Made by a program: the position numbers and the translations under genes. 16,924 bases of DNA, from the NCBI GenBank assembly GCA_039798265.1, contig JBDKGH010000042.1, positions 1-16,924 of the forward strand, given 5' to 3'. Below, in pieces: positions 1 through 6,883 of the stretch. How positions within the stretch are numbered: position 1 is the first letter of the stretch; every line of letters starts with the position of its first letter. Source of the stretch: JBDKGH01 sp039798265 (lineage in GTDB: Bacteria; Bacteroidota; Bacteroidia; Flavobacteriales_D; Sanyastnellaceae). The notes below the pieces were generated by a model. The model saw nothing but the letters and a program-made list of their open reading frames with translations, did not search any database and was not told where the DNA came from.

Positions 1-130
1 GCTAAGAAAGCTGCTAAAAAATCAGCTGCTCCTAAGAAAGCCGCTAAAAAAGCTGCTGCTCCTAAGAAAGCCGCTAAAAAAGCTGCTCCTAAGAAAGCTG
101 CTAAAAAATCTGCTCCTAAGAAAGCCGCTA
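1..130 (+). repeat. Imperfect tandem repeat encoding PKKAAKK units
   Basis: The unit CCTAAGAAAGCYGCTAAAAAA recurs with small changes, beginning near 31, 61, 88 and 115. It is separated by one to three Ala or Ser codons. It lies in frame within the Lys/Ala-rich coding end, so gain or loss of a unit would change protein length without a frameshift. The start of the array is outside the window. Confidence 0.7.
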
Positions 131-156
131 CTCCATCAAACGGTGGTAACGCTTAA
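1..156 (+). CDS. C-terminal end of a Lys/Ala-rich histone H1-like protein (5' end outside window)
   Basis: The reading frame is open from base 1 and stops with TAA at 154-156, giving 51 residues. Nearly all are Lys, Ala or Pro in tandem PKKAAKKAA-type units, followed by a short tail, TPSNGGNA. Such basic, low-complexity tails occur in bacterial histone H1-like proteins (Hc1/AlgP-like) and at the ends of some other DNA- or RNA-binding proteins. They bind nucleic acid through charge rather than a fold. The N-terminal part is missing, so I cannot tell a stand-alone H1-like protein from a tail on a larger enzyme. The codons repeat almost exactly (AAG AAA GCY GCT AAA AAA), so the DNA is itself a repeat that may change length by slippage. 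A strong terminator follows. Confidence 0.75.
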   Translation, partial: AKKAAKKSAAPKKAAKKAAAPKKAAKKAAPKKAAKKSAPKKAATPSNGGNA

Positions 157-174
157 TCTTAAAGCGAACAACAT

Positions 175-210
175 AAAAAGTCCCGTGGTTCTCCACGGGA
201 CTTTTTTTTT
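175..210 (+). terminator. Strong intrinsic terminator, probably bidirectional
   Basis: A perfect 10-bp stem (AGTCCCGTGG at 179-188 and CCACGGGACT at 193-202) encloses the loop TTCT and runs into nine T bases (202-210 region). A-rich bases before the stem give the opposite strand a T-tract too. It can therefore also stop minus-strand transcripts leaving the gene that ends at 255. Confidence 0.93.
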
Positions 211-254
211 ACCCTAAAAGTCGTTGTTTAGACCTTGCACTATATTTCCCTGTC

Positions 255-1271
255 TTATTTCACCTTCTTCAACTGAATCAAAATAGGAAGGTGATCACTG
301 TAGCCACCTTTATAAGAATCGCCTGCATACGATCGACTTGGGCGCAACTTACCTTCGTTGTCTTTAAAGAAAAGATAATCCAATCGAACAATACTGGCCT
401 GCTCCGGCGATGCTGTCCATCCCTTCGATCCAGTAACTACACTCTTGGTTGCAATAAACTGATCGAGCGGTCCCCATTCTCCTTTGTACCAATGTGAGCC
501 TTCGTTTCGCTGTTGATCATCGAGCATGTAATCAAATAAAAAAGAATCGCTGCCCCCCGCTCCTAACACACCAGCGATACTTTTATCCATAGGATAATCA
601 TTGAAATCACCCATGCAAAGTATTTTGGCCTCCTTTTCTACTGATTGAATGGAGTCAATTTTTGAACGCAATAAAGCAGCGGCCTTCATCCTGCTCGGCT
701 CTGACTCCGCTTGGCCTCCGCTTCGAGAGGGCCAGTGATTGACAAAAAAGTGCAATTCTTCGCCCTCCGCTTTGGCCACTACATATAATATGTCTCTCGT
801 GCGATCATTCTCGGGCAACTCCAATTCAAATCGACGCGAACGAATGACTGACATCTTTTTGGCATCATAGATAAAGGCCACATCAATACCTCGCTCATCC
901 GGACTATCGAAGTGAACAATCTGCAAATCCTTACCTGACAACCGTTGTTGATGCACGAGGTCCAATACAACTTGTTTATTTTCTACCTCACATAAACCAG
1001 CAGCATCAATTCCACCCGCGGCCATTTCAGAAAACACTTGCGCCAATCGATCAAGCTTTTCGGTGTAGTGCGCACTGTTCCATTTGAGCTTTCCTTCTGG
1101 AGTAAAATCTTCGTCGTTGATTTGTGGATCGTTAATGGTGTCGAATAAATTTTCTACATTATAAAAACCAATTTTCAACTCAGCAGCCTGCTGCTCATTT
1201 TTCTGATTCACCTTGCATCCGACTGAAAGGAGAGATATGAAAAGCGCCGCAGATATTGTTTTCTTCATCAT
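255..1271 (-). CDS. EEP-fold hydrolase (endonuclease/exonuclease/phosphatase family) lipoprotein
   Basis: Predicted secreted phosphodiesterase or nuclease of the endonuclease/exonuclease/phosphatase superfamily, in the Bacteroidota subgroup with an NVENLF motif. I start it at the ATG at 1271, giving 338 residues. The longer frame to 1349 begins with TTG and would add 26 residues before an otherwise normal signal peptide (MMKKTISAALFISLLSVGC). Cys19 is the likely lipidation site, although Ser at -3 makes this an imperfect lipobox. Metal and catalytic residues typical of the family are visible: N38 and E40 in NVEN, E95 in CEVEN, N178-H179 in VNHW, D222 and N224 in GDFND, and D326-H327 in SDHLP. 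The set looks complete, so the enzyme is probably active. The substrate (nucleic acid, sugar phosphate or lipid) cannot be read from the sequence. It is likely anchored outside the cytoplasm and transcribed alone. Confidence 0.88.
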   Translation of the reverse strand: MMKKTISAALFISLLSVGCKVNQKNEQQAAELKIGFYNVENLFDTINDPQINDEDFTPEGKLKWNSAHYTEKLDRLAQVFSEMAAGGIDAAGLCEVENKQVVLDLVHQQRLSGKDLQIVHFDSPDERGIDVAFIYDAKKMSVIRSRRFELELPENDRTRDILYVVAKAEGEELHFFVNHWPSRSGGQAESEPSRMKAAALLRSKIDSIQSVEKEAKILCMGDFNDYPMDKSIAGVLGAGGSDSFLFDYMLDDQQRNEGSHWYKGEWGPLDQFIATKSVVTGSKGWTASPEQASIVRLDYLFFKDNEGKLRPSRSYAGDSYKGGYSDHLPILIQLKKVK

Positions 1272-1289
1272 ATGTCTATATTTTTTTGG

Positions 1290-1297
1290 CAAAGCTA
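1290..1297 (-). promoter_or_regulatory. Candidate -7 element TAGCTTTG for the EEP lipoprotein gene
   Basis: The minus strand reads TAGCTTTG, an exact match to the Bacteroidota -7 consensus TAnnTTTG. It ends 18 bases before the ATG at 1271. I could not find a TTTG -33 element at about 19 bp spacing, so the assignment rests on the -7 match and position. Confidence 0.5.
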
Positions 1298-1355
1298 GCC
1301 CAAAAAATGAGTTTTGAATGAAACCCTCAAAAGCCCTTTCCCGTATCAAGCCACT

Positions 1356-1793
1356 ATGAACGCAAAGGCCATTATATTATTGGTAATAGTAGCGCTATGC
1401 TCATTTACCATCGAAGCAATCGCTCAACAACCCACGCTATACTTAGACAAGGGTTTACAACGCACCAAACAAGAAATGAGTGTTTATGAAATACCACTCA
1501 CTGCCGGCCAGGAAAATGTTTGGGTCGCTGAAGTAAAAATCGACGATAAAATCAAAATGTCTGGCGAATACATCGCTTACGAAAACACCTTCATCGAAAA
1601 CGGCTTATTTACTTTTTACTTCGATAACGGAGTAGTAGAAAGCACAGGCTTCTACGAAAGAGGCGCGCGCATTGGCACTTGGAAGCGATACGATGAAGCA
1701 GGAAATGCAAAAGCTGATCGATTCTATACCCTCGAAGGTGCCCACAATGTGCGTGTTGCATTGGGTATCGATCAAGTAGTGGTTTCAAAATAA
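1356..1793 (+). CDS. Small secreted YwqK/MORN-like repeat protein
   Basis: The protein has 145 residues when started at the ATG at 1356. The frame also extends to a TTG at 1314, but the ATG puts the signal peptide at the N-terminus. Residues 1-23 form that signal peptide, with likely cleavage after AIA. Residues about 80-118 contain two short beta-hairpin modules (ENGLFTFYFDNG and ERGARIGTWKRYDEAGN). These resemble MORN-type repeats in proteins annotated as 'YwqK family antitoxin'. No toxin gene is adjacent, so I would not infer a toxin-antitoxin role. The repeats more likely form a small surface or periplasmic binding fold. It ends only 27 bp before the next gene, which has its own promoter-like element in that gap. 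Confidence 0.7.
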   Translation: MNAKAIILLVIVALCSFTIEAIAQQPTLYLDKGLQRTKQEMSVYEIPLTAGQENVWVAEVKIDDKIKMSGEYIAYENTFIENGLFTFYFDNGVVESTGFYERGARIGTWKRYDEAGNAKADRFYTLEGAHNVRVALGIDQVVVSK

Positions 1794-1805
1794 ATCAACA
1801 CGCCT

Positions 1806-1813
1806 TACTTTTG
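1806..1813 (+). promoter_or_regulatory. Candidate -7 element TACTTTTG, 7 bp before the start codon
   Basis: TACTTTTG matches TAnnTTTG exactly. With transcription normally starting 5-7 bp downstream of this element, the RNA would begin at about 1819-1821. It would then be leaderless or nearly so for the ATG at 1821. The last base overlaps the 25-bp inverted repeat at 1812-1836, so a protein bound there could block initiation. Confidence 0.55.
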
Positions 1814-1836
1814 GGCTCTGATGAAAACAGAGCCCA
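1812..1836 (+). repeat. Perfect 9-bp inverted repeat with the start codon in its loop
   Basis: TGGGCTCTG (1812-1820) is the exact reverse complement of CAGAGCCCA (1828-1836). The 7-base spacer, ATGAAAA, contains the start codon of the solute-binding protein. As RNA this would be a stable GC-rich hairpin presenting the AUG in the loop. If transcription starts near 1820, only the DNA palindrome matters, and it would look like an operator over the start site. Confidence 0.85.
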
Positions 1837-3479
1837 CTTATATTTTGCAAAAGGTTATACTATATATAATAGGTATAACCTTTTTTGTTTCTTGCAAACC
1901 CAAAACGGCTAATGACCAACGTACTGTTTTCTACTATAACGAAAGCAATGGTATCACTAGCCTTGATCCCGCCTTTGCACGTGATCTCGAAATCATGTGG
2001 GCCACCAATCAATTGTTTGATGGGTTAGTTGAATTGGACGACAGTCTTCATGTGGTTCCCTGTATTGCTGATTCATGGGAAATTTCCGATGATGGGAAAA
2101 CATACATTTTCCACCTAAGAGACTCTGTGTTTTTTCACCCTTCTCCACTCTTTGCCGATTCCACCCACCGTAATGTTACAGCGCAAGATTTTGTTTTTAG
2201 TTTTCTCCGAATACTCGATCCAAAAGTCGCTTCACCAGGCCAATGGATTTTTTCCAAAGTAGACAATAGCGAAGGAAAAGGTTTCGAAGCGTTGAACGAC
2301 TCCACTCTCGTAATTCGACTAAAAACATCTTTCCAACCTTTTTTGGGAATGCTCACTACACAATATGCTAATGTTGTTCCCCGAGAAGTAGTAGAACATT
2401 ATGGTCCCGATTTCCGAGAACATCCTATAGGCACCGGACCGTTTCGTTTTGCATTTTGGTATGAAAATGTCGCCCTCGTATTTCATAAAAACAACTTCTT
2501 CTGGCAGCGTGATGAAAAAGGAATTCAACTTCCTTATATAGATGCTGTAAAAATTGATTTTGTAAAAGACATGTCGGTAGAGTACCAAGGATTGCTTCAA
2601 GGAAAGTATGATTTTATCAGTGGTATTCATCCTTCCTTCAAAGATGAACTGCTTACCCCGCAAGGCGAATTACAAGATCGTTTCAAGGATAAAATCTATT
2701 TTCAAAAAACACCATTCATTAAAACGGATTACCTCGGATTCATGATCGATCCTTCCATGGAGGTAGCTAAAAATTCTCCACTTCTGCAAGCCAATGTGAG
2801 AAAAGCACTCAGCCTCGCTATCAATCGCGAAGAGATGATCGAATACTTGCGAAACAATTCTGTTTTTCCAGCCAATGCAGGTTTTGTTCCTCCTGTTTTA
2901 CTTTCACAAAAAAAGAAAGACGTAGTTCTTTATAACCGTGAAATGGCTTTGAGCCTGTTGAAAGAGGCTGGATTCCCCGAAGGAAAAGGACTTCCCGTAA
3001 TTACGCTTAGCACCACCGCTGATTATGCCGATCTGATGGAATACATCCAACATGAATGGGAAAAAATTGGCGTAACAGCAAAAATACAAGTGATGCAAGC
3101 TGCAGCTTTCCGTGAGGCAGGAGCAAAAGGTCAACTCCAACTTTTCCGCAAAAGCTGGTTAGCCGACTACGCCGATCCAGAAAATTTTCTCAGCATTTTT
3201 CATTCCGATAATTTTTGTCCCAATGGCCCGAATTATACACACTTTTCGAATACCCTCTTCGACCAACTCTACAACGAATCTGTTAGTTCCACATCGGACA
3301 GTTTGCGCAATGAGAACTATCAGAAAATGGTACAACTGATCGATGAGCAAACCCCTGTTATCCCTCTCTATTACGATCAAGTATCGCACTTCATAAGTAA
3401 GCGCATCGAGCAGTTCCCAACTAATTCTGTCAATATGCTTGATCTTAGAAAAGTGACTGTTCGAGCACGTGCCCACTAA
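1821..3479 (+). CDS. Family 5 extracellular solute-binding lipoprotein (peptide/OppA type)
   Basis: A 552-residue lipoprotein of the SBP_bac_5 (DppA/OppA/NikA) family, which captures peptides or other small solutes for ABC importers. The N-terminus is a lipoprotein signal with FVSC at 22-25; Cys25 is the lipidated residue. The mature part starts with the family pattern, SLDPAFARD then NQLFDGLVELDD and ADSWEISDDGKTYIFHLRD. It continues through the GTGPF motif of the ligand-binding lobe and a C-terminal PVIPLYYDQ region. Length is normal for the family. No oppB, C, D or F gene is nearby, so this is an orphan binding protein that must use a permease encoded elsewhere or serve as a sensor or chaperone. 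Two perfect inverted repeats cover its start and signal-peptide codons, which suggests regulation at initiation or early elongation. Confidence 0.9.
   Translation: MKTEPTYILQKVILYIIGITFFVSCKPKTANDQRTVFYYNESNGITSLDPAFARDLEIMWATNQLFDGLVELDDSLHVVPCIADSWEISDDGKTYIFHLRDSVFFHPSPLFADSTHRNVTAQDFVFSFLRILDPKVASPGQWIFSKVDNSEGKGFEALNDSTLVIRLKTSFQPFLGMLTTQYANVVPREVVEHYGPDFREHPIGTGPFRFAFWYENVALVFHKNNFFWQRDEKGIQLPYIDAVKIDFVKDMSVEYQGLLQGKYDFISGIHPSFKDELLTPQGELQDRFKDKIYFQKTPFIKTDYLGFMIDPSMEVAKNSPLLQANVRKALSLAINREEMIEYLRNNSVFPANAGFVPPVLLSQKKKDVVLYNREMALSLLKEAGFPEGKGLPVITLSTTADYADLMEYIQHEWEKIGVTAKIQVMQAAAFREAGAKGQLQLFRKSWLADYADPENFLSIFHSDNFCPNGPNYTHFSNTLFDQLYNESVSSTSDSLRNENYQKMVQLIDEQTPVIPLYYDQVSHFISKRIEQFPTNSVNMLDLRKVTVRARAH
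1849..1884 (+). repeat. Perfect 12-bp inverted repeat inside the signal-peptide codons, followed by T-tract
   Basis: AAAAGGTTATAC (1849-1860) is the exact reverse complement of GTATAACCTTTT (1873-1884). The spacer is 12 bases of alternating T and A. The right arm runs into TTTTTTGTTT at 1881-1890, so the RNA would look like a weak intrinsic terminator about 60 bases into the gene. The codons specify residues 10-22 of the lipoprotein signal, so the structure overlaps real coding sequence. It could act as an attenuator, a pause site or a binding site. It could also be by-product of hydrophobic, AT-rich codons, although 12 perfect pairs are many for chance. Confidence 0.75.
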
Positions 3480-3498
3480 TTCTCTCCTTTTTTCTCCT

Positions 3499-3506
3499 TA
3501 GTTTAG
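3499..3506 (+). promoter_or_regulatory. Weak candidate -7 element TAGTTTAG for the ACMSD gene
   Basis: TAGTTTAG differs from TAnnTTTG at one position and lies 20 bases before the GTG at 3527. The gap after the solute-binding protein is only 47 bp with no terminator, so read-through from upstream is an equally likely source of transcript. Confidence 0.3.
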
Positions 3507-3526
3507 CGCCACCAATTTCCAGAACA

Positions 3527-4534
3527 GTGCTCAAAATCGACATGCATACCCATATAATGCCGGACTATTTGCCGGATTGGACCAAAAAATTTGGCTATGG
3601 GAATTTTATTCATCTCGATCACCATCGCCCTGGTTTCGCACGAATGATGCAAGGCGAAAAATTCTTTCGCGAAATTGAATCAAATTGCTGGGACCCCATT
3701 TTGCGCATCGATGATTACGCACAATTTGGAACGCAAGTTCAAGTAGTTTGCACCATTCCTGTACTTTTCGCCTATTGGGCAAAACCCGCTGACGGACTAG
3801 AAGTATCGCGTTTTCTGAATGATCACATTGCGGAGATTGCAAAAAAACACCCCAAGCATTATGTTGCTCTCGGCACCTTGCCTATGCAAGATATTGAATT
3901 GGCTGTTCAAGAATTAGAGCGCTGTAAAACGCTTGGTATTCGAGGCATTCAAATTGGATCGAACATCAACGGAAAGAATCTGAGTGAACCCTATTTCTAC
4001 TCTTTGTGGGAAGCTTGCGAACGACTTGATATGTGCGTGCTCGTGCACCCCTGGGAAATGATGGGCGAAGATCAAATGAAAAAATACTGGCTCCCTTGGC
4101 TAGTGGGCATGCCAGCGGAAACTACACGAGCCATTTGCTCCCTCATCTTTGGTGGTATTCTCGATAAATACCCCAAAGTACGTTTCAACTTTGCTCATGC
4201 CGGTGGTTCGTTTATTCCTACGATCGGACGTATTGAACATGGCTTCAATTGTCGCCCGGATTTAGTGGCCATCGACAACCCCAACAATCCCCGTTCTTAT
4301 ATGGGGCGTTTTTGGGTAGATAGCGCCACACACGATCCTGAGTTACTACATTATGTGCTCAAGCATCAAGGATCAAAACGCGTTTCTCTTGGCACTGATT
4401 ATCCTTTTCCATTGGGTGATCTAGAAATTGGTAAATTCATTACTGAAATGGGACTCGAAGAAGAAACCGTCAAAGACATTTTTTATCGCTCGGCACTCGA
4501 GTGGTTAGGAATGAATGAATCAGATTTTTCATAA
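3527..4534 (+). CDS. 2-amino-3-carboxymuconate-6-semialdehyde decarboxylase (ACMSD, EC 4.1.1.45)
   Basis: An amidohydrolase-superfamily decarboxylase of 335 residues, the same size as human ACMSD. It removes the carboxyl group from aminocarboxymuconate semialdehyde. This diverts tryptophan/kynurenine (or 2-nitrobenzoate-type) carbon from quinolinate and NAD toward oxidation. The zinc ligands are present: H7 and H9 in MHTH, H174 in VHPWE, H224 in FAHAGG and D291 in GTDYPFPLG. The substrate arginines also match (R48 in FFREIESNCWDP, R243 in CRPDL), as do KYWLPWLVGMPAETT and SYMGRFWVDS. I use the GTG at 3527 because the family begins MxIDxHxH; the ATG at 3542 would remove the first strand. No other kynurenine gene is adjacent, so partners must lie elsewhere. 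A strong terminator follows. Confidence 0.93.
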   Translation: MLKIDMHTHIMPDYLPDWTKKFGYGNFIHLDHHRPGFARMMQGEKFFREIESNCWDPILRIDDYAQFGTQVQVVCTIPVLFAYWAKPADGLEVSRFLNDHIAEIAKKHPKHYVALGTLPMQDIELAVQELERCKTLGIRGIQIGSNINGKNLSEPYFYSLWEACERLDMCVLVHPWEMMGEDQMKKYWLPWLVGMPAETTRAICSLIFGGILDKYPKVRFNFAHAGGSFIPTIGRIEHGFNCRPDLVAIDNPNNPRSYMGRFWVDSATHDPELLHYVLKHQGSKRVSLGTDYPFPLGDLEIGKFITEMGLEEETVKDIFYRSALEWLGMNESDFS

Positions 4535-4544
4535 TCTTCATCAT

Positions 4545-4577
4545 AAAAAAAGTCGCTGTAAAAGCGACTTTTTTGTT
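4545..4577. terminator. Bidirectional intrinsic terminator between convergent genes
   Basis: AGTCGCT (4551-4557) pairs with AGCGACT (4563-4569) around the loop GTAAA. A bases before the stem and T bases after it give a U-tract on either strand. It lies between the ACMSD stop and the stop of the minus-strand peptidase at 4585, so it should end both transcripts. Confidence 0.9.
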
Positions 4578-4584
4578 TTGGTCT

Positions 4585-6417
4585 CTACCAAGTAAATCTG
4601 GACTTATAAACTTTTGTATTTCCTTTAAAATCGATCAGAGTCAATTCAAATTCGTGGCTCCCTCTTGTCATACGTGTTTTGTCGTAATAACAAGTTAACC
4701 GACCACTTTTTCCATCCAATTCCATAAGAACCCATTTACCGTCAATCTTCGGAATAATCTGATCGATGCCACTCAACCAATCACTCACTTTGAATGAAAA
4801 AGAAGAGGCTCCAGGCATCGATGCTTTAAATGTTGTGGGCGTAATGGAGGGCGCCACGGTGTCTATTTTCAAATTGAAATAGCCGAGATAAGAAGGTTCT
4901 GCGCAAATCCAACCGTCCTTATGGCTGCCTCCTTCGCTGGAGGTTTTATCTTTATCGGGATCATAACGCACCACCACAGCTTTATCGCGGTATTTCGCTG
5001 GAACTTTATCAGCCTTGAGGCAAAGGGTGTACTTGTTGTGCACCGGCTCATAAGGAGAAGCCACTAATATTGTGTTGATCAATCCGCCTTCCATTTTACC
5101 TTTTTCTTGATAGGCAAATCCAAGATCCTCATAAAGCGTATATGCAGGGATGGAAATCTTCAATCGATCATCGGCAAATTCATTGTCTTTTTCCCAATCG
5201 AAGTGAGCCATGACACTTTTCGCAGGCGGCAACTTCCCTTTTTTCGGTGTGCCTTTTACTTTAAACTTCACCATTGATTTGTTGCCATTGATATCTTCGA
5301 CCCTATAAATAAGATCGTGCTCTTGATCATCTTTGAAAGTGACAATACCGTCGTTGACGAGATTATCATAGATATCCAGAGGATTTCCAGGAAGTCGATA
5401 TGAGCCGTGCAGCTGGCTGCGATCCTTTTTGAAACGCTCATAAATGGTGTGCGCATTCATCGCTCTATTGGTCGTAAAATCCAGTCGATTCATTCGCTGT
5501 CCATATACTTGAAGTCCATCAACAAACAACTCTATTCGGTAGATACCGCAGCGGTTGGCATTTCCGTTGAGCATATCACTCGTATGTATGGCAAAACCCA
5601 CATCGCCATAAATAACAGGTGCTGCTGTGGTTTTGATTCCCATATTTGCCCCGCTTCCTACGGCAGGATAACTAACGGGTAGTTGAGCACCATTGATCCA
5701 AGTAGAATCGCTCATGGGTACTACCCAAATGCTATTAATAGAAGGGGCAATATTATCCTTGACATCAAACCCAAAGAGCAAAGGATTCAATGTTTTTTCG
5801 GTTACCGTTTCACGAATTTCGAAATGAAGGTGCGGCCCACCGCTGCCTCCTGTATTTCCCGAAAGAGCTACCACTTCGCCCTTAGTTACAGGTAGATCCT
5901 GAGGACCAGGGAATACATCCACGGCAAACAACTCTTGTTTGTATTGTTCCTTTTTAAGGTATTCATCAATTTTGGCCGAGTACCGTTGTAAGTGCCCGTA
6001 CACGGTGGTGAAGCCATTAGGGTGAGTGATGTACAGAGCATAACCGTAGCCCACGCCAGAAACTTTGATCCGGCTCACGTAGCCTTCTCCGGCGGCATAT
6101 ACTTTTAATCCTTCTTGCTGATTGGTTTTTATATCGATGCCCGCATGGAAGTGATTGGTACGAAGCTCCCCAAAATTTCCACTGAGGTTGATGGGGATAT
6201 CGAGTGGATTTCTGAAAAAATCCTTTGGATAGTCATCCATCTTGAGGGTATCCATGGCCAAATTGACCTTTTGACCTTCAGTAGGCTCGGGGTTTGGAGA
6301 GTTAGAAGAAAGAAGGGCGCCCAGGGTGGCCACTGTGCCGAAAGGCAACAACAGTAGGGCAACGCGCGCTTTTTTGGGCAACGCTTTGAGCGAATCGATT
6401 AGGTAATTGAGTTTCAT
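4585..6417 (-). CDS. M23 (LytM-type) metallopeptidase, membrane-anchored or secreted
   Basis: Predicted zinc endopeptidase that cuts peptidoglycan cross-bridges, 610 residues from the ATG at 6417. An upstream in-frame TTG at 6441 would add eight residues, but the ATG is the better start. A hydrophobic segment at about 18-36, after a basic stretch (KALPKKAR), is a signal anchor or signal peptide. The M23 domain spans about 75-205. It has all the active-site residues: H91 and D95 (HAGID), H142 (YGH), and H196 with H198 in GGPHLHFEI. Catalysis is therefore expected, unlike the degenerate EnvC type. The remaining 400 residues are beta-rich with DNIAPSI and DTVAPSI starts typical of Ig-like modules, probably for wall or partner binding. 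Its divergent neighbours are division and RNA-turnover genes, which would fit wall remodelling at division, but that link is inference. Confidence 0.9.
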   Translation of the reverse strand: MKLNYLIDSLKALPKKARVALLLLPFGTVATLGALLSSNSPNPEPTEGQKVNLAMDTLKMDDYPKDFFRNPLDIPINLSGNFGELRTNHFHAGIDIKTNQQEGLKVYAAGEGYVSRIKVSGVGYGYALYITHPNGFTTVYGHLQRYSAKIDEYLKKEQYKQELFAVDVFPGPQDLPVTKGEVVALSGNTGGSGGPHLHFEIRETVTEKTLNPLLFGFDVKDNIAPSINSIWVVPMSDSTWINGAQLPVSYPAVGSGANMGIKTTAAPVIYGDVGFAIHTSDMLNGNANRCGIYRIELFVDGLQVYGQRMNRLDFTTNRAMNAHTIYERFKKDRSQLHGSYRLPGNPLDIYDNLVNDGIVTFKDDQEHDLIYRVEDINGNKSMVKFKVKGTPKKGKLPPAKSVMAHFDWEKDNEFADDRLKISIPAYTLYEDLGFAYQEKGKMEGGLINTILVASPYEPVHNKYTLCLKADKVPAKYRDKAVVVRYDPDKDKTSSEGGSHKDGWICAEPSYLGYFNLKIDTVAPSITPTTFKASMPGASSFSFKVSDWLSGIDQIIPKIDGKWVLMELDGKSGRLTCYYDKTRMTRGSHEFELTLIDFKGNTKVYKSRFTW

Positions 6418-6531
6418 AGCAAGAACATTACGAATATCCAATAGTGAGGCCTAAGCCCCGTGGTGAATAACTTGTTTCTATTAACATTTTGACTATGAAA
6501 AACAGGCGTAGCAAAAATGCCCTTAGTTTCT

Positions 6532-6539
6532 TACATTTG
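6532..6539 (+). promoter_or_regulatory. -7 element TACATTTG for the coiled-coil/zapA operon
   Basis: TACATTTG is an exact TAnnTTTG match, 38 bases before the ATG at 6578. That predicts a leader of about 30 nt. No good TTTG -33 element is visible at the usual distance. Confidence 0.55.
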
Positions 6540-6565
6540 GCCTGCAAACCTGAGTTTTTAAACAC

Positions 6566-6570
6566 AGGAG
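6566..6570 (+). promoter_or_regulatory. Shine-Dalgarno AGGAG before the coiled-coil gene
   Basis: AGGAG lies 7 bases before the ATG at 6578, at ideal spacing. Clear Shine-Dalgarno sites are uncommon in this phylum and I see no equally good one at the other starts here, so this gene may be translated unusually efficiently. It also fixes the start. Confidence 0.6.
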
Positions 6571-6577
6571 TAATTCC

Positions 6578-6871
6578 ATGGATCAGAAAGAAATACTTAT
6601 ACGCATAGAAGAAAAAATCGCTCGCTTAGGAGAAAGCAAACGCGATTTGGAGATGCAATTGACTCGAGTAAAAGAGGAGATGGCCTCGCTTTACAAGATC
6701 AACAAGGAACTTCTTGCCCAAGTGGAAGAGCTCACTGATAAAAACAAGGAGCTTGAAAACAGCCATTCGTTGCAGCCTGTAGCACAGGAAGATTTTCGTG
6801 TAGCTACCAGACAGAGAATCAACGAATTGGTGAAAGAAATAGATGAATGCATCGCATTGCTCAATAAATAA
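6578..6871 (+). CDS. Small coiled-coil protein encoded just before zapA
   Basis: A 97-residue, highly charged helical protein. Residues about 5-62 form a heptad coiled coil (EILIRIEEKIARL, then LLAQVEELTDKNKELE). A short linker and a second helix (residues 75-96, ending in DECIALLNK) follow. There is no signal peptide or membrane segment. Its size and architecture recall the ZapB class of division coiled coils, and its gene ends only 12 bp before zapA in the same operon. I therefore infer that it is a ZapA partner, analogous to ZapB. Overall residue similarity to E. coli ZapB is not something I can demonstrate by eye. A clear Shine-Dalgarno site and TAnnTTTG promoter support the start. Confidence 0.75.
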   Translation: MDQKEILIRIEEKIARLGESKRDLEMQLTRVKEEMASLYKINKELLAQVEELTDKNKELENSHSLQPVAQEDFRVATRQRINELVKEIDECIALLNK

Positions 6872-6883
6872 CAACCCGATCAG

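Noticed and set aside
291..497. Plus-strand frame opposite the EEP lipoprotein
   Set aside because: It overlaps a gene with a complete set of catalytic motifs and shows no domain of its own.
1356..1793. Toxin-antitoxin module, because of YwqK-type repeats
   Set aside because: The protein has a signal peptide and no toxin gene is adjacent; the neighbours are unrelated envelope genes.
2319..2663. Minus-strand frame of 114 codons inside the solute-binding gene
   Set aside because: It lies wholly opposite a well-recognised gene, has no family pattern, and no promoter or start signal.
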